A stretch of DNA of 64,000 nucleotides from Pseudomonas rhizophila (GCF_003033885.1 NZ_CP024081.1:2725462-2789461), one strand, 5' to 3'. Numbered from the stretch's first letter, positions 52,544-62,445 are shown. Made by a program: numbers and translations. Notes: a model not told the origin generated them from the sequence alone.

Positions 52544-53076
52544 AACGTTGGTTGATGCTGTTGCCGCTGGCGCTGTTTTTGTTGATGGCGGTGTTTTTGT
52601 ACCGGGGGCTCTACCTGAACCCGGCCGAATTGCCCTCGGCGATGATCGGCAAGCCGTTCCCTGAGTTTTCCCTGCCGTCGGTGCAGGGCGACAAGACACT
52701 GACGCGGGCGGACCTGCTGGGTAAACCGGCACTGGTCAATGTCTGGGGCACCTGGTGCATTTCCTGCCGGGTTGAACATCCGGTATTGAACAAACTGGCC
52801 CAGAACGGCGTGGTGATCTACGGCGTCAATTACAAGGACGTCAACGCCGATGCTTTGAAGTGGCTGGCCGAATTCCATAACCCGTATCAACTGGATATCC
52901 GCGATGAAGAGGGCTCCCTGGGCCTGAACCTGGGCGTCTACGGGGCGCCGGAAACTTTTTTCATCGACGCCAAGGGTGTCATCCGCGACAAGTTCGTCGG
53001 CGTGATCGACGAACAGGTCTGGCGCGAGAAGCTGGCCGCCAAGTATCAGGCGCTGGTCGACGAGGCCAAGCCATGA
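52540..53076 (+). CDS. ccmG: CcmG (DsbE), thiol:disulfide interchange protein
   Basis: 178 residues. An N-terminal membrane anchor (about 4-22) and a periplasmic thioredoxin fold with the active site Cys73-Cys76 (WGTWCISCRVEH); cis-Pro region GVYGAPETFFID. It keeps apocytochrome c cysteines reduced for heme attachment. Overlaps ccmF and ccmH by 4 bases each. Confidence 0.95.
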   Translation: MKRWLMLLPLALFLLMAVFLYRGLYLNPAELPSAMIGKPFPEFSLPSVQGDKTLTRADLLGKPALVNVWGTWCISCRVEHPVLNKLAQNGVVIYGVNYKDVNADALKWLAEFHNPYQLDIRDEEGSLGLNLGVYGAPETFFIDAKGVIRDKFVGVIDEQVWREKLAAKYQALVDEAKP

Positions 53077-53546
53077 AGCGCTGGTTAGCAGCCCTCATCC
53101 TCGGGGTGAGCCTGGCTGGCGTGGCCCACGCCGCCATCGATACCTATGAATTCGCCAACGAGGGCGAGCGCGAGCGGTTTCGTGAATTGACCAAGGAGCT
53201 GCGCTGCCCCAAGTGTCAGAACCAGGACATCGCCGATTCCAACGCACCGATTGCCGCCGACCTGCGCAAGGAAATTTTCCGCATGCTCGGCGAAGGCAAG
53301 GACAACCAGCAGATCATCGATTTCATGGTGGACCGCTATGGGGAGTTCGTGCGCTACAACCCGGCCTTGACCTCCAAGACCGCGCTGCTCTGGTTTGGCC
53401 CCGCCGGGCTGTTGTTCGGTGGTTTCGTTGTCATCGCGGTGATTGTGCGCCGCCGCCGGGTCCAGCGCACGGCTGCCCCGGACACGCTTTCTGTCGAAGA
53501 GCGCCAGCGCCTCGACCAACTGTTGGATAAAACCAAGCATGATTGA
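53073..53546 (+). CDS. ccmH: CcmH, cytochrome c maturation thiol oxidoreductase
   Basis: 157 residues. A signal peptide ending near residue 20 (VAHA), the redox pair Cys45-Cys48 in [17 protein letters not shown], and a C-terminal transmembrane helix ([20 protein letters not shown]). It presents the reduced apocytochrome c cysteines to CcmF. The 3' end overlaps ccmI by 8 bases. Confidence 0.95.
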   Translation: MKRWLAALILGVSLAGVAHAAIDTYEFANEGERERFRELTKELRCPKCQNQDIADSNAPIAADLRKEIFRMLGEGKDNQQIIDFMVDRYGEFVRYNPALTSKTALLWFGPAGLLFGGFVVIAVIVRRRRVQRTAAPDTLSVEERQRLDQLLDKTKHD

Positions 53547-54741
53547 TTTCTGGCTCGCCGCAGGTCTGCTTCTCCTGGTTGCCCTGAGTTTTCTGTTGAT
53601 CCCTGTATTGCGCGGTCGCCGCGCCCAGCGCGAAGAGGACCGCACCGCGCTCAACGTGGCGCTGTACCAGGAGCGCGTCGCCGAGTTGCAGGCCGAGCAG
53701 GAAGAGGGCGTGCTGAACGCCGCGCAACTGGACACCGGCCGCGCCGAAGCCGCGCGTGAACTGCTCGCCGACACCGAAGGCGCCGATGCGCCGCGCGAGT
53801 CTCGCTTGGGGAAACCGTTGCCGTTACTCGCCGCCGTGCTGGTGCCGGTGTTGGGCCTGGGGCTGTATCTGCATTTCGGCGCCAGCGACAAGGTCGAGCT
53901 GACCCGTGAGTTCGCCCAGGCACCGCAGTCGATGGAAGAAATGACCCTGCGCCTGGAGCGCGCGGTGGCCGCGCAACCGGATAACGCCGAGGGCTTGTAT
54001 TTCCTCGGTCGCACCTACATGGCCCAGGACCGACCGGCGGATGCGGCGAAGATCTTCGAGCGCACCGTGGTGGTGGCCGGCCGGCAACCCGAGCTGCTTG
54101 GGCAGTGGGCTCAGGCGCAGTATTTCGCCGATGGCAAGAAATGGTCGGACAAGGTCCAGGCCCTGACCGACGAAGCGCTCAAGCTCGATCCCAAGGAAGT
54201 CACCAGCCTGGGCCTACTGGGAATCGCCGCGTTCGAAGGCGAGCGCTATCAGCAAGCCATTGATTATTGGGGCCGCCTGCTCGCGCAACTGCCGGAAGGC
54301 GACAAGTCCCGTGAGGCGCTGCAGGGCGGTATCAACCGCGCCACCGAGAAGCTTGAGGCCAGCGGCGGCAAGGTCGCCCAAGCGCCAGTGAGCAAGGCTG
54401 CGGCATTGCTCAAGGTGCGCGTCGAGCTGGCGCCAGCGCTCAAGGCCAAGGTGCAGCCGGGCGACAGCGTGTTCATCTTTGCCCGCGCCGCTTCCGGCCC
54501 GCCGGCGCCGCTGGCGGCCAAGCGCCTGACCGTCGCTGATCTGCCTGTTACCGTGGAACTGGGCGACGCGGACGCCATGATGCCGCAACTGAAACTGTCG
54601 AACTTCCCTGAAGTCCAACTGGTGGCGCGCATTTCCCGGGCCGGTCAACCGACCGCCGGTGAATGGATCGGCCGCAGCAAGCCTCTGGCGAGCAGCACCA
54701 CGGCGCAGCAACAACTGACTATCGACAGCCCGGATAAATAA
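53539..54741 (+). CDS. ccmI: CcmI, TPR-containing cytochrome c maturation protein
   Basis: 400 residues from ATG 53539; the frame before it runs inside ccmH. Two transmembrane helices (about 3-20 and 95-112) flank a cytoplasmic loop; a periplasmic TPR region (about 135-285, [20 protein letters not shown] and [20 protein letters not shown]) and a C-terminal beta-rich domain follow. It binds the C terminus of apocytochromes and delivers them to CcmFH. Last of the ccm genes. Confidence 0.93.
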   Translation: MIDFWLAAGLLLLVALSFLLIPVLRGRRAQREEDRTALNVALYQERVAELQAEQEEGVLNAAQLDTGRAEAARELLADTEGADAPRESRLGKPLPLLAAVLVPVLGLGLYLHFGASDKVELTREFAQAPQSMEEMTLRLERAVAAQPDNAEGLYFLGRTYMAQDRPADAAKIFERTVVVAGRQPELLGQWAQAQYFADGKKWSDKVQALTDEALKLDPKEVTSLGLLGIAAFEGERYQQAIDYWGRLLAQLPEGDKSREALQGGINRATEKLEASGGKVAQAPVSKAAALLKVRVELAPALKAKVQPGDSVFIFARAASGPPAPLAAKRLTVADLPVTVELGDADAMMPQLKLSNFPEVQLVARISRAGQPTAGEWIGRSKPLASSTTAQQQLTIDSPDK

Positions 54742-54755
54742 CAGGAATTCGCACC

Positions 54756-55163
54756 ATGACCGCCATCGCTCGTATCACCCTGCTCACGCTCGTCCTGGGC
54801 CTGAGTGCTTGTGCGGTCCAGCGTCCGCCGCAGCCGTCGGCGCCGCTGCCTCCCATCCCGTCTTCAGGCCCGGCCACCAAGCCGGGGCCGTCGACCGCCC
54901 CAAGCAAGCCCGTCACGCCGAACACACCGGCCAAGCCGTTGCCTCGTACTTCCGCCAGCTTCGCCCCACCACCCGGCGGCAATAGCCACTGGGACGCCAA
55001 ACTTGGGGTCTATGTGCTGGACAACCACACCAACACCTTCTATCGCCAGCGCACCTATTACCGCTGGAGCAACGGCTGGAGCCGCTCCATCAGCCCGAAC
55101 GGGCCGTGGGAAGAAACCACCATCGAAGGCGTTCCGGCGGGGTTGGGGCGTCAATTCCACTAA
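54756..55163 (+). CDS. Small outer-membrane lipoprotein, function unknown
   Basis: 135 residues. A clear lipobox LSAC puts the acylated Cys at residue 19; the next residues (Ala, Val) favour outer-membrane sorting. The mature protein has a Pro/Ser/Lys-rich linker (about 24-75) and a C-terminal aromatic block YYRWSNGWSRSISPNGPWEE, a pattern seen once here and repeated in some other periplasmic proteins. It starts 14 bases after ccmI and may share its transcript, but nothing ties it to heme work. Confidence 0.8.
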   Translation: MTAIARITLLTLVLGLSACAVQRPPQPSAPLPPIPSSGPATKPGPSTAPSKPVTPNTPAKPLPRTSASFAPPPGGNSHWDAKLGVYVLDNHTNTFYRQRTYYRWSNGWSRSISPNGPWEETTIEGVPAGLGRQFH

Positions 55164-55330
55164 GAGAGACCAGCCTGTGGCGAACCGGCTCGCCCCGGCT
55201 GGGCTCGACAGCTGCTACGCAGTTTGGCCGGTGATGAGTTCAAGGTTCGACCTGTCATGCCCGGCGTCGTAGAATGCGCGCCTTTGCGAGCCTTCACCGG
55301 CCAACCGCGTATTTATCGGAGCACCTGACC

Positions 55331-56206
55331 ATGACGACTACCCCGACCGGCGACTATCTGGAAACCCTCTACGAAGGCTACGGCCAGCGTTTTCGGATGG
55401 ACAAGCTGCTGCACGAAGTGCGCACCGAGCACCAGCACCTGGTGATTTTCGAGAACCCGCGCATGGGCCGGGTGATGGCGCTGGATGGCGTGATCCAGAC
55501 CACCGAAGCCGATGAATTCATCTACCACGAAATGCTGACCCATGTACCGATCCTCGCCCACGGCGCGGCCAAACGCGTGCTGATCATCGGCGGTGGCGAC
55601 GGCGGCATGTTGCGTGAAGTGACCAAGCACCTGGGCGTTGAGCACATCACCATGGTGGAAATCGACGGCACCGTGGTGGACATGTGCAAGGCGTTCCTGC
55701 CCAACCACTCCAAGGGCGCCTACGACGACCCGCGCCTGAACCTGGTGATCGATGACGGCATGCGTTTCGTCTCCACCACCCAGGAGAAGTTCGACGTCAT
55801 CATCTCCGACTCCACCGACCCGATCGGCCCGGGTGAAGTGCTGTTTTCGGAAAACTTCTACCAGGCCTGTCATCGCTGCCTGAACGAAGGCGGCATTCTG
55901 GTGACCCAGAACGGCACACCGTTCATGCAACTGGGCGAAGTACAAACCACTGCCGGGCGTCTGCGTGGCCTGTTTGCCGACTGGCATTTCTACCAGGCCG
56001 CCGTGCCGACCTACATTGGTGGCGCCATGACTTTCGCCTGGGGCTCGACGGATACTGCCTATCGCAAGCTGACCCGCGAGACCCTGCGTGAGCGCTTCAT
56101 TGGCAGCGGCATTGTTACCCGCTACTACAACCCTGAAGTTCACATCGGCGCGTTCGCCATGCCGCAGTACGTCTTGCGGGCGATCAACAAGCCAAGCAAC
56201 GACTGA
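55331..56206 (+). CDS. speE: Polyamine aminopropyltransferase (spermidine synthase) SpeE
   Basis: 291 residues from ATG 55331; the frame is open to 55274 but only this start gives the family N terminus. The dcSAM-binding motif is GGGDGG (87-92), followed by [11 protein letters not shown]; the catalytic Asp160 lies in [12 protein letters not shown]. It transfers aminopropyl from decarboxylated SAM to putrescine or a similar amine. A monocistronic unit with a REP-like hairpin after it. Confidence 0.95.
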   Translation: MTTTPTGDYLETLYEGYGQRFRMDKLLHEVRTEHQHLVIFENPRMGRVMALDGVIQTTEADEFIYHEMLTHVPILAHGAAKRVLIIGGGDGGMLREVTKHLGVEHITMVEIDGTVVDMCKAFLPNHSKGAYDDPRLNLVIDDGMRFVSTTQEKFDVIISDSTDPIGPGEVLFSENFYQACHRCLNEGGILVTQNGTPFMQLGEVQTTAGRLRGLFADWHFYQAAVPTYIGGAMTFAWGSTDTAYRKLTRETLRERFIGSGIVTRYYNPEVHIGAFAMPQYVLRAINKPSND

Positions 56207-56220
56207 TCAGGACTCACAAG

Positions 56221-56251
56221 CTGTGGCGGGGGTTATATCCCCTGACCACAG
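56221..56251. repeat. Single REP-like hairpin after speE
   Basis: CTGTGGCGGGGGT pairs imperfectly with ATCCCCTGACCACAG around a short loop. Related to the GTGGCGAGGGGAT family found at 45517, as a lone element. Confidence 0.6.
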
Positions 56252-56496
56252 AGAGGTTCGACACAGACTCATCGGGCAATCCGGAGTTTTTTGTGTTTGC
56301 GAATAGTCATTGAACAAAATTTTCACAGGACCTTGCGGACAATCCCGGCGCCTGTTGCCGTCGGTGAATGAATGGCGATGCTCAGCCATTCATTCAACGC
56401 TCGCGCACTCGCGCAGACCCAGGGACCCGGGTGATGGTCGGCATAGGACGCGCCGTTGTTCTATTCGCCCTCAACCCCATTAGGTCCTTACACGAC

Positions 56497-58590
56497 ATGG
56501 CAATCCCGGACGCCCTGAGTCAGCAACGCACCACGCATCGCCTGCTGCAACCGACCGTCAAATCTCACCTGGCCTACACGTTGCTCTGTGCCTTGGTGAT
56601 GATGATCATGTTCAGCCTGTTGCGCGTTGCGCTACTGGTCTACAACCGCGAAATGATCCTCGACACCCCGGCCTCGACCTTCGTCGAGGCGTTCGTCAAC
56701 GGTCTGCGTTTTGACCTGCGTCTGGTGGTCTATCTGTGTATTCCGCTGCTGCTGGCCTTGTTCAGCGCGCGGGCCATGGCGGCTCGTGGTTTTTTTCGTT
56801 TCTGGCTGACCGTGACCGCCAGCATCGCGCTGTTCCTCGGTCTGATGGAGATGGACTTCTACCGCGAGTTTCACCAGCGTCTCAACGGCCTGGTCTTCCA
56901 GTATGTGCAGGAAGACCCGAAAACCGTGATGAGCATGCTCTGGTATGGGTTCCCGGTGGTGCGCTACCTGTTGGCGTGGGTCGTGGGCACGCTGATCCTC
57001 ACGATGGCGTTCAAGGGCGCCGACCGCGCGACTCGACCGCGCGGGCCGTTCAGTGGCGGCACCATTGGCACACGCCAGGTGGCTCCGTGGTACGGGCGTG
57101 TCGCGGTGTTCATGGTCTGCTTGGTCGTGGCCGTGGGCGCCGCCCGGGGTACCTTGCGCCAGGGGCCGCCGCTGCGCTGGGGTGACGTCTACACCACCGA
57201 TTCGAACTTTGCCAACCAGTTGGGCCTTAATGGCACGTTGTCACTGGTGGCCGCGGCCAAGAGCCGGATGTCCGAACACCGCGACAACATCTGGAAAGCC
57301 ACCCTCGAGCAACCGCTGGCCCAGCAGACGGTGCGGGACATGCTGGTGATGCCCGACGACAAACTGGTCGATGCAGACACCGCCGCCGTACGTCGCGACT
57401 ACACGCCACCGGCCGACAAGACTTTGCCGATCAAGAACGTGGTAGTGATTCTCATGGAAAGCATGGCGGGGCACTCGGTAGGTGCCTTGGGCGCGCCGGG
57501 CAATATCACGCCTTATCTGGACAAACTGTCCAAGGAAGGTCTGCTGTTTGACCGCTTCTTCTCCAATGGTACTCACACCCATCAGGGCATGTTCGCCACC
57601 ATGGCCTGCTTCCCGAACCTGCCGGGCTTCGAGTATCTGATGCAGACACCTGAAGGCAGCCACAAGTTTTCGGGGCTGCCGCAACTGCTCAGTGCCCGCA
57701 ACTACGACGACGTGTATGTCTACAACGGTGATTTCGCCTGGGACAACCAGTCGGGTTTCTTCAGCGGCCAAGGTATGACCACGTTCATCGGGCGCAATGA
57801 TTATGTGAACCCGGTGTTCTCCGACCCCACCTGGGGCGTGTCCGACCAGGATATGTTCGACCGCAGCCTGATCGAACTCAAGGCACGGGAAAACGGCAAG
57901 CCGTTCTATGCGTTGCTGCAGACCCTGTCCAACCACACGCCGTATGCGCTGCCGACACCGTTGCCGGTGGAACCGGTCACTGACCGTGGCAGCCTGAATG
58001 CGCACCTGACTGCCATGCGCTATTCCGATTGGGCCCTGGGTCAGTTCTTCGAAAAGGCCCGCAAGGAGCCTTATTTCAAGGAGACGCTGTTTGTCATCGT
58101 CGGAGACCACGGCTTTGGTAACGAGCGCCAGATTACCGAAATGGACTTGGGCCGTTTCAACGTACCGATGCTGTTGATCGGCCCGGGTATCCAGGAAAAG
58201 TTCGGCCAGCGCAACCACACCGTGGGCACGCAGGTCGATATCGTCCCGACCATCATGGGCCGGATCGGCGGGCAAGTGCGTAACCAGTGCTGGGGCCGCG
58301 ATCTGTTGAACCTGCCGCCAGGCGACAGCGGATTTGGCGTGATCAAACCGTCGGGCAGTGATCAGACCACGGCGATAATCCGCGACGACAAGATTCTGGT
58401 ACTGCCAAGGGAAAAGGAAATGGCGCCGAAGCTGTACCGCTACCAACTGGGTGCCCAGCCACGCGCGGATGTCATCTCCGACGCGCCGCAGGCTCTCGAA
58501 ATGAAACTCAAGCTGGAGGCGTTTCTGCAAACCGCCACCAAGAGCCTGCTGGATAACACCGCCGGCGTGACACAAGGTGTTCCGGACTGA
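56497..58590 (+). CDS. LtaS-like sulfatase/phosphoglycerol transferase membrane protein
   Basis: 697 residues from ATG 56497, preceded by AGG; the upstream frame to 56368 lacks family features. Five N-terminal transmembrane helices (about 25-240, including LLCALVMMIMFSLLRVALLV) and a large periplasmic alkaline-phosphatase-fold domain: metal-ligand Glu in VVILMESMAGHS, nucleophile Thr359 in SNGTHTHQGMFATMA and metal-binding VGDHGFGNE. In Gram-negatives such enzymes often add phosphoglycerol or phosphoethanolamine to periplasmic glucans or lipids; the substrate here is unknown. Confidence 0.85.
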   Translation: MAIPDALSQQRTTHRLLQPTVKSHLAYTLLCALVMMIMFSLLRVALLVYNREMILDTPASTFVEAFVNGLRFDLRLVVYLCIPLLLALFSARAMAARGFFRFWLTVTASIALFLGLMEMDFYREFHQRLNGLVFQYVQEDPKTVMSMLWYGFPVVRYLLAWVVGTLILTMAFKGADRATRPRGPFSGGTIGTRQVAPWYGRVAVFMVCLVVAVGAARGTLRQGPPLRWGDVYTTDSNFANQLGLNGTLSLVAAAKSRMSEHRDNIWKATLEQPLAQQTVRDMLVMPDDKLVDADTAAVRRDYTPPADKTLPIKNVVVILMESMAGHSVGALGAPGNITPYLDKLSKEGLLFDRFFSNGTHTHQGMFATMACFPNLPGFEYLMQTPEGSHKFSGLPQLLSARNYDDVYVYNGDFAWDNQSGFFSGQGMTTFIGRNDYVNPVFSDPTWGVSDQDMFDRSLIELKARENGKPFYALLQTLSNHTPYALPTPLPVEPVTDRGSLNAHLTAMRYSDWALGQFFEKARKEPYFKETLFVIVGDHGFGNERQITEMDLGRFNVPMLLIGPGIQEKFGQRNHTVGTQVDIVPTIMGRIGGQVRNQCWGRDLLNLPPGDSGFGVIKPSGSDQTTAIIRDDKILVLPREKEMAPKLYRYQLGAQPRADVISDAPQALEMKLKLEAFLQTATKSLLDNTAGVTQGVPD

Positions 58591-58604
58591 GAAGTTCCGC
58601 CCAT

Positions 58605-58636
58605 AAAAAAGAGGCCTTAACGGGCCTCTTTTTTTG
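58605..58636. terminator. Bidirectional terminator between the LtaS-like gene and the DUF3309 gene
   Basis: AAAAAAGAGGCC, loop TTAACG, GGCCTCTTTTTTT. With A and T runs on both sides it can end transcripts from both strands, fitting the convergent genes. Confidence 0.9.
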
Positions 58637-58648
58637 TCACTTAGTGGT

Positions 58649-58801
58649 TCATATCTTGCCCAGTAATAGCAGGATCAACAGCACTACCAGTACGACACCG
58701 ATGATTCCGGACGGACCGTAACCCCAACTTCTAGAGTGCGGGAAGACCGGCAGGCCACCGATCAGCAGGAGGATCAGGATAATGATGAGTATTGTGCCCA
58801 T
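58649..58801 (-). CDS. DUF3309-type 50-residue membrane protein
   Basis: Read from ATG 58801 to TGA 58649 on the - strand; AAGGAAA stands just upstream of the start. Two hydrophobic helices (GTILIIILILLLIGGLPVF and GIIGVVLVVLLILLLLGKI) are joined by a short loop PHSRSWGYGPS, the typical layout of the DUF3309 family. Too short for most gene callers. Role unknown; a simple inner-membrane hairpin. It converges with the LtaS-like gene through a shared terminator. Confidence 0.85.
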   Translation of the reverse strand: MGTILIIILILLLIGGLPVFPHSRSWGYGPSGIIGVVLVVLLILLLLGKI

Positions 58802-58944
58802 TGTTGATTTCCTTATTGGTCAGTTCTGGAGTGATGCAACTTTCAACTACCAGCACGCATGCGTTAAATCCGGGCGGCTTAATAAGTACGACCGTAACGT
58901 CCTGTAAAAAATTCAAAGTCTTTTTGAGGCGTGAAAGAACCCGT

Positions 58945-59037
58945 CTTCGGGAGCAAAGCGGGCTCGCGCTGCAAACGACACCATCTTCCAGAACTGCGTC
59001 GCGCCGATCGTGAGCAAGCTTTGCTCCCGCAGGCGGT
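58945..59037. repeat. Degenerate REP doublet in the gap before the SDR gene
   Basis: CGGGAGCAAAGCGGGCTCGC and the inverted GTGAGCAAGCTTTGCTCCCG, about 55 bases apart, related to the REP family at 15156 but with the AAGC variant core. The surrounding 367-base gap (58802-59168) shows no gene. Confidence 0.7.
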
Positions 59038-59168
59038 TCCACTGGGTTGTTCCCCTCAAAACCTATTAAGGTTTGCCCTCGCCATTCAGCACTCTGATGG
59101 AGCGTGGGTGCGGCGGGGTCCTTCGCTACACTCGGCGCATCTCTCCCGGAACAACAAGGCTGTTTCCT

Positions 59169-59984
59169 ATGCAAAATCGCATGATGATTACCGGTGCCGG
59201 TTCTGGCCTGGGTCGCGAAATCGCGCTGCGCTGGGCCCGCGAAGGCTGGCGCCTGGCCTTGTCGGATGTCAGTGAGCCGGGCCTTCAGGAAACCCTCAGG
59301 TTGGTGCGTGACGCAGGCGGCGACGGTTTTGTCCAGCGCTGCGACGTGCGCGACTACAGCCAACTGACGGCGTTTGCCCAGGCCTGCGAAGAGAAGCTCG
59401 GTGGCATCGACATCATCGTCAACAATGCCGGTGTGGCCTCGGGTGGGTTCTTCAGTGAACTGTCCCTGGAGGATTGGGACTGGCAGATCGCGATCAACCT
59501 GATGGGCGTGGTCAAGGGTTGCAAGGCGTTCTTGCCGTTGCTGGAAAAAAGCCGCGGCAAGATCATCAACATCGCCTCCATGGCCGCCCTGATGCAGGGC
59601 CCGGCCATGAGCAACTACAACGTGGCCAAGGCTGGTGTGGTGGCGCTGTCGGAAAGCCTGTTGATCGAGCTGGCACAGCAGGAAATCGGTGTGCATGTGG
59701 TGTGCCCGTCGTTTTTCCAGACCAACCTGCTGGACTCCTTCCGCGGCCCGACTCCGGCGATGAAAGCCCAGGTTGGCAAGTTGCTGGAAAGCTCGCCGAT
59801 CAGCGCTGCCGAGATTGCCGATTACATCTATGAACAGGTCGCCCAGGGCCAGTTCATGATCCTGCCCCACGAGCAAGGGCGCATGGCCTGGGCCATCAAG
59901 CAGAAGAATCCGCAATTGCTGTACGACGAAATGACCGTCATGGCCGACAAGATGCGCGCCAAGGCTCGACAGAACCCGAGTTGA
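59169..59984 (+). CDS. Short-chain dehydrogenase/reductase
   Basis: 271 residues from ATG 59169; the frame is open upstream but only this start gives the normal N terminus. A classical SDR: the nucleotide-binding GAGSGLG (9-15), NNAG (85-88), and catalytic Ser137, Tyr150 and Lys154 (NYNVAKAG). Asp after the second beta strand (LSDVSEPG) suggests NAD(H) preference. The C-terminal half (PHEQGRMAWAIKQKNPQLLY) is like that of cytosolic SDRs of unknown substrate. Monocistronic; substrate not inferable. Confidence 0.85.
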   Translation: MQNRMMITGAGSGLGREIALRWAREGWRLALSDVSEPGLQETLRLVRDAGGDGFVQRCDVRDYSQLTAFAQACEEKLGGIDIIVNNAGVASGGFFSELSLEDWDWQIAINLMGVVKGCKAFLPLLEKSRGKIINIASMAALMQGPAMSNYNVAKAGVVALSESLLIELAQQEIGVHVVCPSFFQTNLLDSFRGPTPAMKAQVGKLLESSPISAAEIADYIYEQVAQGQFMILPHEQGRMAWAIKQKNPQLLYDEMTVMADKMRAKARQNPS

Positions 59985-60041
59985 CCTGAGTGTCCGGCGT
60001 CCTCAGGATGGCCGCATTCGGCCCTCCTGATGGACGCTCAC

Positions 60042-60374
60042 ATGCTCAACTATTTTTGGTTCTTTCTCGCCGCGCTGTTTGAAATCGCCGGCTGTTACGC
60101 GTTCTGGATGTGGCTACGCCAGGGCAAGAGCGCCTGGTGGATTGTGCCGGCCCTGTTGAGTCTTACGCTGTTCGCCCTGTTGCTGACCCGCATCGAAGCG
60201 ACCTACGCCGGTCGTGCCTACGCCGCTTATGGCGGTATCTATATCATCGCCTCGATCGGCTGGCTGGCCGTGGTGGAGCGAGCGCGGCCGCTGACTTCCG
60301 ACTGGGTGGGGGTGGCGCTCTGCGTGTTGGGGGCGAGTGTGATTCTGTTCGGTCCGCGGGTTTCCGCCTCTTGA
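60042..60374 (+). CDS. YnfA/UPF0060 family membrane protein
   Basis: 110 residues from ATG 60042; ATG 60030 is also in frame, but the family usually starts MLNYFWFF. Four transmembrane helices: [57 protein letters not shown] and [17 protein letters not shown]. It is related to small multidrug-resistance transporters; physiological substrate unknown. Confidence 0.9.
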   Translation: MLNYFWFFLAALFEIAGCYAFWMWLRQGKSAWWIVPALLSLTLFALLLTRIEATYAGRAYAAYGGIYIIASIGWLAVVERARPLTSDWVGVALCVLGASVILFGPRVSAS

Positions 60375-60525
60375 ATAAGTCCGCTATCCGACAGGGTTTT
60401 GCAGGACGTTTCCTTCAGTTGCCAGAGTGTTGCTTGTAGGGCGTTACTGAATTCTTGAGGGTCTCTTGAGAACCTCAGGCGGGGCGGGCATGGTCAAGGT
60501 CCAGATATTCTTAAGGACAAGAACC

Positions 60526-60726
60526 ATGCTCGTACTTAGCCGCGCTGTGGGTGAACTGATTTCCATCGGTGATGATATTTCCGTCCGAGTGCTCTCGGTC
60601 AACGGCACCACTGTTCGTTTTGGCGTGGAAGCGCCACGGCACATCGACGTTCATCGCTCCGAGATATACGAAAAGATTCAGAAAAAAAGGGCCCTGGCCA
60701 ATCGCAAGGTCTGCTCAGTCGAATAG
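60526..60726 (+). CDS. csrA: CsrA/RsmA family RNA-binding translational regulator (divergent paralogue)
   Basis: 66 residues from ATG 60526 behind AAGGAC. The N terminus MLVLSRAVGELISIGDDISV and the C-terminal HRSEIYEKIQ match CsrA. Leu4 and Arg6 and the RNA-contacting Arg44 (DVHRSE) are kept, so GGA-motif binding is likely. It differs from standard RsmA and RsmE at positions 5, 7, 10 and 11 and carries a longer basic tail (QKKRALANRKVCSVE). It is probably the third Rsm-type paralogue of fluorescent pseudomonads (RsmI-like). The stop is within the convergent yheU-like gene. Confidence 0.85.
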   Translation: MLVLSRAVGELISIGDDISVRVLSVNGTTVRFGVEAPRHIDVHRSEIYEKIQKKRALANRKVCSVE

Positions 60727-60942
60727 ATGCTTGGGCACGTCGTGCTTGAGCATCAACTGGCACTGTTCGCTTTCCGGGTCGAAGACGATCATCGCCTGGC
60801 CTTTGGTCAAGGCCTGCCGGACCCGCAATACGCGGGTCTCCAGCGGCGTGTCATCGCCATTGTCGGTGCCGTCGCGGGTCACGAAATCTTCGATCAGGCG
60901 AGTGAGCGTGTCGACTTCGAGTTGGTCGTAAGGGATCAGCAT
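60715..60942 (-). CDS. YheU/UPF0270 family protein
   Basis: 75 residues, starting MLIPYDQLEVDTLTRLIEDF, the family signature, and continuing with VTRDGTDNGDDTPLETRVLR and the conserved QALTKGQAMIVFDPESEQ. A small cytosolic protein of unknown function. Its last 12 bases overlap the end of csrA on the opposite strand. A near-perfect SD (GAGGTACC in antisense) precedes ATG 60942. Confidence 0.88.
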   Translation of the reverse strand: MLIPYDQLEVDTLTRLIEDFVTRDGTDNGDDTPLETRVLRVRQALTKGQAMIVFDPESEQCQLMLKHDVPKHLFD

Positions 60943-61032
60943 GGGGTACCTCGGCTAGACAATGTCGCGATGCTACGACCAAAGGGCTTTTGCGGCTAGC
61001 CTGGCTTGGGGCTTGCGGTGTCTGTTGCGGCG

Positions 61033-61128
61033 CTATCGCGAGCAGGCTCGCTCCCACAGTGTGCCTGCGTCGGGCACGAACTTTATGCTCAACGAAGGTC
61101 TCCTTGTGGGAGCGAGCCTGCTCGCGAT
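61033..61128. repeat. REP doublet between the YheU gene and the NAGGN peptidase
   Basis: ATCGCGAGCAGGCTCGCTCC type arm (61033-61058) and its inverted copy (61105-61128) about 46 bases apart. Here the arms face the other way round from the copies at 15156 and 25212. Confidence 0.88.
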
Positions 61129-61164
61129 GGCGTCATGACGGGCACTGAGATTCTGGAACTGTGC

Positions 61165-62355
61165 TCAGTTATCCGACCGCTGCCCAATCAAACTATCCAC
61201 CGACGGCACCCGGGTATCGCTTTCCATCTGCGCATCGTGTTCGAGTTGATGGCTGAAGCGGTCCAGCGAACCCTGGGCCGGTTGGGCGTCGCTGGCGAAT
61301 ACCGGTGGGCTGAGGATGTAGGCGCCCAGCAGACGGCTCAGGGCGGCCAGGCTGTCGATGTGGGTGCGTTCGTAGCCATGGGTGGCGTCGCAGCCGAAGG
61401 CCAGCAGGGCGGTGCGGATATCGTGGCCGGCGGTGACGGCGGAATGGGCATCGCTGAAGTAATAACGGAACAGGTCGCGGCGCGCCGGCAGTTCGTTTTC
61501 CCTGGCCAGCTTCAGCAAGTGCCGTGACAGGTGATAGTCGTAAGGGCCCCCGGAATCCTGCATCGCCACGCTCACTGCGTGTTCGCTCGAGTGCTGGCCC
61601 GGTGCGACCGGCGCGATGTCGATGCCGACGAACTCGCTGACATCCCAAGGCAGCGCAGCCGCCGCGCCGCTGCCGGTTTCTTCGGTAATCGTGAACAGCG
61701 GGTGGCAGTCGATCAGCAGTTCTTCGCCACTGTCGACAATCGCCTTGAGCGCCGCCAGCAGCGCCGCGACCCCGGCTTTATCGTCCAGGTGCCGAGCACT
61801 GATATGGCCACTCTCGGTGAACTCCGGCAAAGGATCGAACGCCACATAGTCGCCAATGCCCACCCCCAGTGTTTCGCAATCGGCGCGGGTGGTGCAGTAG
61901 GCGTCCAGGCGCAGTTCGATGTGATCCCAACTGATGGGCATTTCGTCCACGGCGGTGTTGAATGCATGCCCGGACGCCATCAGCGGCAGTACGCTGCCTC
62001 GGATCACCCCCGTGTCCGTAAACAGGCTGACGCGACTGCCCTCGGCAAAGCGGCTGGACCAGCAACCCACCGGAGCCAGGGTCAGGCGCCCGTTGTCCTT
62101 GATGGCGCGCACCGAGGCGCCGATGGTGTCCAGGTGAGCCGACACGGCCCGATCGGGGCTGCTCTTGCGGCCCTTGAGGGTGGCGCGGATCGTGCCGCGC
62201 CGGGTCATTTCAAACTCGATACCCAACTCTTCGAGCCGCTCGGCGACGTAGCGCACGATGGTGTCGGTGAAGCCGGTGGGGCTGGGAATGGCGAGCATTT
62301 CCAGCAGGACTTTTTGCAGGTACTCGAGATCCGGTTCGGGAATTTTGCTGATCAT
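61165..62355 (-). CDS. M42 family aminopeptidase of the NAGGN osmoprotectant system
   Basis: 396 residues from ATG 62355. A metallopeptidase of the M42 type: the metal-ligand His74 in VSAHLDTIGA, Asp in ARHLDDKAGVAALLAAL, the Glu pair in FTITEETGSGAAA and Asp in VGIDIAP, with a C-terminal His (ATHGYERTHIDS). Proteins of this subgroup sit next to N-acetylglutaminylglutamine amide genes and are presumed to act on that dipeptide or its precursors. It lies downstream of the synthetase, separated by a REP doublet. Confidence 0.88.
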   Translation of the reverse strand: MISKIPEPDLEYLQKVLLEMLAIPSPTGFTDTIVRYVAERLEELGIEFEMTRRGTIRATLKGRKSSPDRAVSAHLDTIGASVRAIKDNGRLTLAPVGCWSSRFAEGSRVSLFTDTGVIRGSVLPLMASGHAFNTAVDEMPISWDHIELRLDAYCTTRADCETLGVGIGDYVAFDPLPEFTESGHISARHLDDKAGVAALLAALKAIVDSGEELLIDCHPLFTITEETGSGAAAALPWDVSEFVGIDIAPVAPGQHSSEHAVSVAMQDSGGPYDYHLSRHLLKLARENELPARRDLFRYYFSDAHSAVTAGHDIRTALLAFGCDATHGYERTHIDSLAALSRLLGAYILSPPVFASDAQPAQGSLDRFSHQLEHDAQMESDTRVPSVDSLIGQRSDN

Positions 62356-62445
62356 GGAAACTCCTGATGAGTTGAGCGCATCGATGGTTTCGATGAGGAA
62401 GGGAATGTGTCTGACCTATGAAAGGTTGGTGTCCTTCAAGCCGCC

